The notes under the pieces were generated by a model. It did not search any database. It saw only the letters and a list, made by a program, of their open reading frames with translations, and was not told the origin of the DNA. Shown here piece after piece: positions 33,205 to 35,313 of a stretch of 35,313 nt of DNA. Where the stretch lies: NCBI RefSeq assembly GCF_900142275.1, contig NZ_FRAI01000022.1:1-35313 (forward strand). The letters run 5' to 3'. Source of the stretch: Anaerobranca californiensis DSM 14826 (GTDB taxonomy: Bacteria; Bacillota; Proteinivoracia; Proteinivoracales; Proteinivoracaceae). Positions within the stretch are counted from its first letter, which is position 1, and every line of letters starts with the position of its first letter. Position numbers and translations under genes: made by a program.

Positions 33205-35313
33205 ATGAAAGAAAAAATTTTGCAATTTATGAAAGAGGAGGCATATAAACCTTTAACATTAGAAGAACTGGTATCAACCTTCGAGTTAAAGGGTAAAGAA
33301 ATAGTTCAATTTCAAAACATTTTAGAGGAAATGGAAAAAGAAGGAGAAATCATTAAAACTAGGTCTAATAGATATGGTGTGCCAGAGCGGATGAATTTAG
33401 TTGTAGGTTTGATACAGGGGCATCCTAAGGGTTATGCTTTTTTAATACCTATAAATCCCGATTTAGATGATGTTTATATAAGCTCAACTGATTTAAATGG
33501 AGCTATGCATAATGATAAAGTGGTGGTAAGGCTTCATAAAGGTGGGTTTATAGGAAAAAAAGAAGGGGAAGTTATACGGATACTTAACAGGGCAAATACC
33601 ACTGTAGTTGGAACATTTGTTAAAAGCCGCAATTTTGCCTTTGTAGTACCGGAGGATAAAAGGATAGCTCAAGATATCTTTGTTTCTAAGGGGGACTTTT
33701 CCGGTGCGGAAAATAACGATGTCGTTGTTGTGGAAATAACTAGATGGCCAGAGCCAAGGCGAAATCCAGAAGGTCGAGTGATTCAGAGATTAGGGAACAA
33801 AAATGCTCCTGGAATAGATATATTAGCAATTATGGCTAAACACAAATTACCTATGGAATTCCCTAAAAGTGTGTTAGAGGAGTTAAAGGATGTACCAGAA
33901 ATTGTAAGGGAACAGGATTTAAAAAATCGGAGGGATTTCAGAAAATTACCTATAGTTACTATAGATGGTGAAGATGCTAAAGATTTAGATGACGCCGTTT
34001 ATGTAAAAAAAGGAGATAATGGTAATTATCATTTAAGTGTCCATATAGCCGATGTATCTTATTATGTTCAACCTAACACTGAAATCGATAAAGAAGCCTA
34101 TTCTAGGGGAACTTCAGTTTATTTAGTAGATAGGGTAATCCCCATGCTTCCAGAAAAGTTATCTAATGGGATTTGCAGTTTAAATCCTAAAGTAGATCGT
34201 TTAACTTTGTCATTGGTAATGGAAATAGATCCAACAGGTAAAGTAGTGGAATATGATATCGTACCAGGGGTAATAAAGACAGTGGAAAGGATGACTTATA
34301 CCGCTGTCAATAAAATTTTAGTAGATAATGATCACGAAACCTCAGAGCGTTATAAAAATTTAATACCGATGTTTAGGGAAATGCATGAATTGATGGAAAT
34401 ACTAAATAAACGAAGGATGAGACGGGGGGCAATTGACTTTGATTTCCCAGAAGCAAAGGTAGAATTGGATAATGAAGGTAAACCGGTAAGGATTGTTCCT
34501 AGGGAAAGAAGTGTTGCAGAAAAAATTATTGAAGAATTTATGTTAGTTGCCAATGAAACGGTGGCGGAACATATTGCCCGGATGGAACTTCCTTTCATAT
34601 ATAGAATTCATGAAAAACCTGCTTTAGAGAAAATTAATTCTCTAAATGAATTTATTTTTAATTTCGGATACCATCTTAAAGGATCTGCAGATAATATCCA
34701 CTCGAAAGCTATACAAGAACTGCTTAAGAAAATCAAAGGTAAAAAAGAAGAAAGAATTATCAGTACAGTTGCCCTAAGGTCGATGAAACAAGCTAAATAT
34801 AGTAGTGAAAATTTAGGGCATTTTGGTTTAGCAGCACAATATTACACCCATTTTACTTCTCCAATTCGCCGTTATCCTGATTTAATCGTTCACAGGATTT
34901 TGCGGTGGTTGATTACTGGCCAACTAACTGAAAAAAGGATAAAAAACTTATCTAAAAATATGCCTATATATGCCCTCCATACATCAACCCAAGAAAGAAA
35001 AGCAGAAGAGGCAGAAAGAGAAACTTTGGATTTAAAGAAAGTAGAGTATATGGAAAGGCATTTGGGGGAAGTTTTCCAAGGGATAATCAGCTCTGTTACC
35101 AATTTCGGTATCTTTGTGGAATTAGATAATACAGTAGAAGGGTTAGTCCACATCAGTAATATGGTAGATGATTATTATCACTTCAATGAAAAAACATATT
35201 CATTGATAGGAGAACTAACCCGAAAAACTTATCGATTAGGGGATAAAGTAAAGGTTAAAGTAGTAAAAGTAAATAAAGAAGAAAAAAATATTGATTTTAT
35301 TTTAATTTCCCCT
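33205..35313 (+). CDS. rnr: Ribonuclease R (3' end outside window)
   Basis: 3'-to-5' exoribonuclease of the RNB family. 703 codons are open to the last base with no stop. An N-terminal helix-turn-helix-like segment (1-60) is followed by cold-shock domains (about 64-200, with 'GHPKGYAFLIP' and 'NFAFVVPEDK'). The RNB catalytic domain starts near 245, with metal aspartates in 'DGEDAKDLDDAVYV' (D254, D260, D262, D263), then 'VHIADVSYYV' and 'HFTSPIRRYPDL'. An S1 domain starts at about 645 ('GEVFQGIISSVTNFGIFVEL') and is nearly complete. It degrades structured RNA and works with tmRNA quality control; smpB usually follows and may lie just beyond the window. RBS TTAGGAGG before ATG 33205. Confidence 0.97.
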   Translation, partial: MKEKILQFMKEEAYKPLTLEELVSTFELKGKEIVQFQNILEEMEKEGEIIKTRSNRYGVPERMNLVVGLIQGHPKGYAFLIPINPDLDDVYISSTDLNGAMHNDKVVVRLHKGGFIGKKEGEVIRILNRANTTVVGTFVKSRNFAFVVPEDKRIAQDIFVSKGDFSGAENNDVVVVEITRWPEPRRNPEGRVIQRLGNKNAPGIDILAIMAKHKLPMEFPKSVLEELKDVPEIVREQDLKNRRDFRKLPIVTIDGEDAKDLDDAVYVKKGDNGNYHLSVHIADVSYYVQPNTEIDKEAYSRGTSVYLVDRVIPMLPEKLSNGICSLNPKVDRLTLSLVMEIDPTGKVVEYDIVPGVIKTVERMTYTAVNKILVDNDHETSERYKNLIPMFREMHELMEILNKRRMRRGAIDFDFPEAKVELDNEGKPVRIVPRERSVAEKIIEEFMLVANETVAEHIARMELPFIYRIHEKPALEKINSLNEFIFNFGYHLKGSADNIHSKAIQELLKKIKGKKEERIISTVALRSMKQAKYSSENLGHFGLAAQYYTHFTSPIRRYPDLIVHRILRWLITGQLTEKRIKNLSKNMPIYALHTSTQERKAEEAERETLDLKKVEYMERHLGEVFQGIISSVTNFGIFVELDNTVEGLVHISNMVDDYYHFNEKTYSLIGELTRKTYRLGDKVKVKVVKVNKEEKNIDFILISP

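Overview
The window is about 35 kb of low-GC DNA that reads as a spore-forming, anaerobic member of the Clostridia in the Firmicutes. The evidence is strong AGGAGG-type ribosome binding sites, frequent TTG and GTG starts, the sporulation hydrolase SpoIIP, and a Bacillus/Clostridium gene order for rapZ-yvcK-whiA-hpr, cggR-gapA-pgk-tpiA-gpmI-eno and secG-est-rnr. Other signs are a selenoprotein and a potassium-type membrane pyrophosphatase. An Anaerobranca-like organism is a guess from gene content only.

Layout. 1-350: 5' end of a transposase gene leaving the window on the minus strand. 366-4271: CUT1-type sugar ABC importer (two permeases and a lipoprotein binding protein, no ATPase). Its first permease carries a foreign-looking domain inside an outer loop. 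4350-5591: MFS transporter. 5588-6969: trxB-trxA with a clear promoter and a CsoR/CstR-like palindrome. 7074-7970: degV. 7973-9082: a membrane polyferredoxin and, convergent to it, a HesB-like selenoprotein with an in-frame TGA and a SECIS-like hairpin. Both have promoters with ATACCC/GGGTAT-type elements. 9182-10351: spoIIP.

10348-18045: a long co-directional cluster made of mannose-family PTS IIC and IID without IIA/IIB, PHP hydrolase, ROK glucokinase, second PHP hydrolase, rapZ, yvcK, whiA and HPr. It joins sugar uptake and phosphorylation to regulators of carbon flow, cell-wall metabolism and division. rpmE follows on the minus strand. 18455-20426: rpoN (sigma-54) and a small HD protein. 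20451-27625: the lower glycolytic regulon with a CggR promoter and tandem operator, then cggR, gapA, pgk, tpiA, gpmI and eno.

27672-35313: secG, hppA, a serine esterase, an HD hydrolase, a minus-strand protein that looks like a zinc-less M1 aminopeptidase, and rnr (RNase R), which is cut by the window end.

The most interesting items are (1) the baseplate-J-like module spliced into the ABC permease, (2) the HesB selenoprotein, missed by any caller that reads TGA as stop, (3) a likely shared thiol/persulfide or copper regulon linking trxBA, the polyferredoxin and the selenoprotein, and (4) the M1-fold pseudo-peptidase. No intergenic stretch exceeds 300 bases once the selenoprotein gene is counted. 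No tRNA, rRNA, CRISPR array or complete mobile element was seen.
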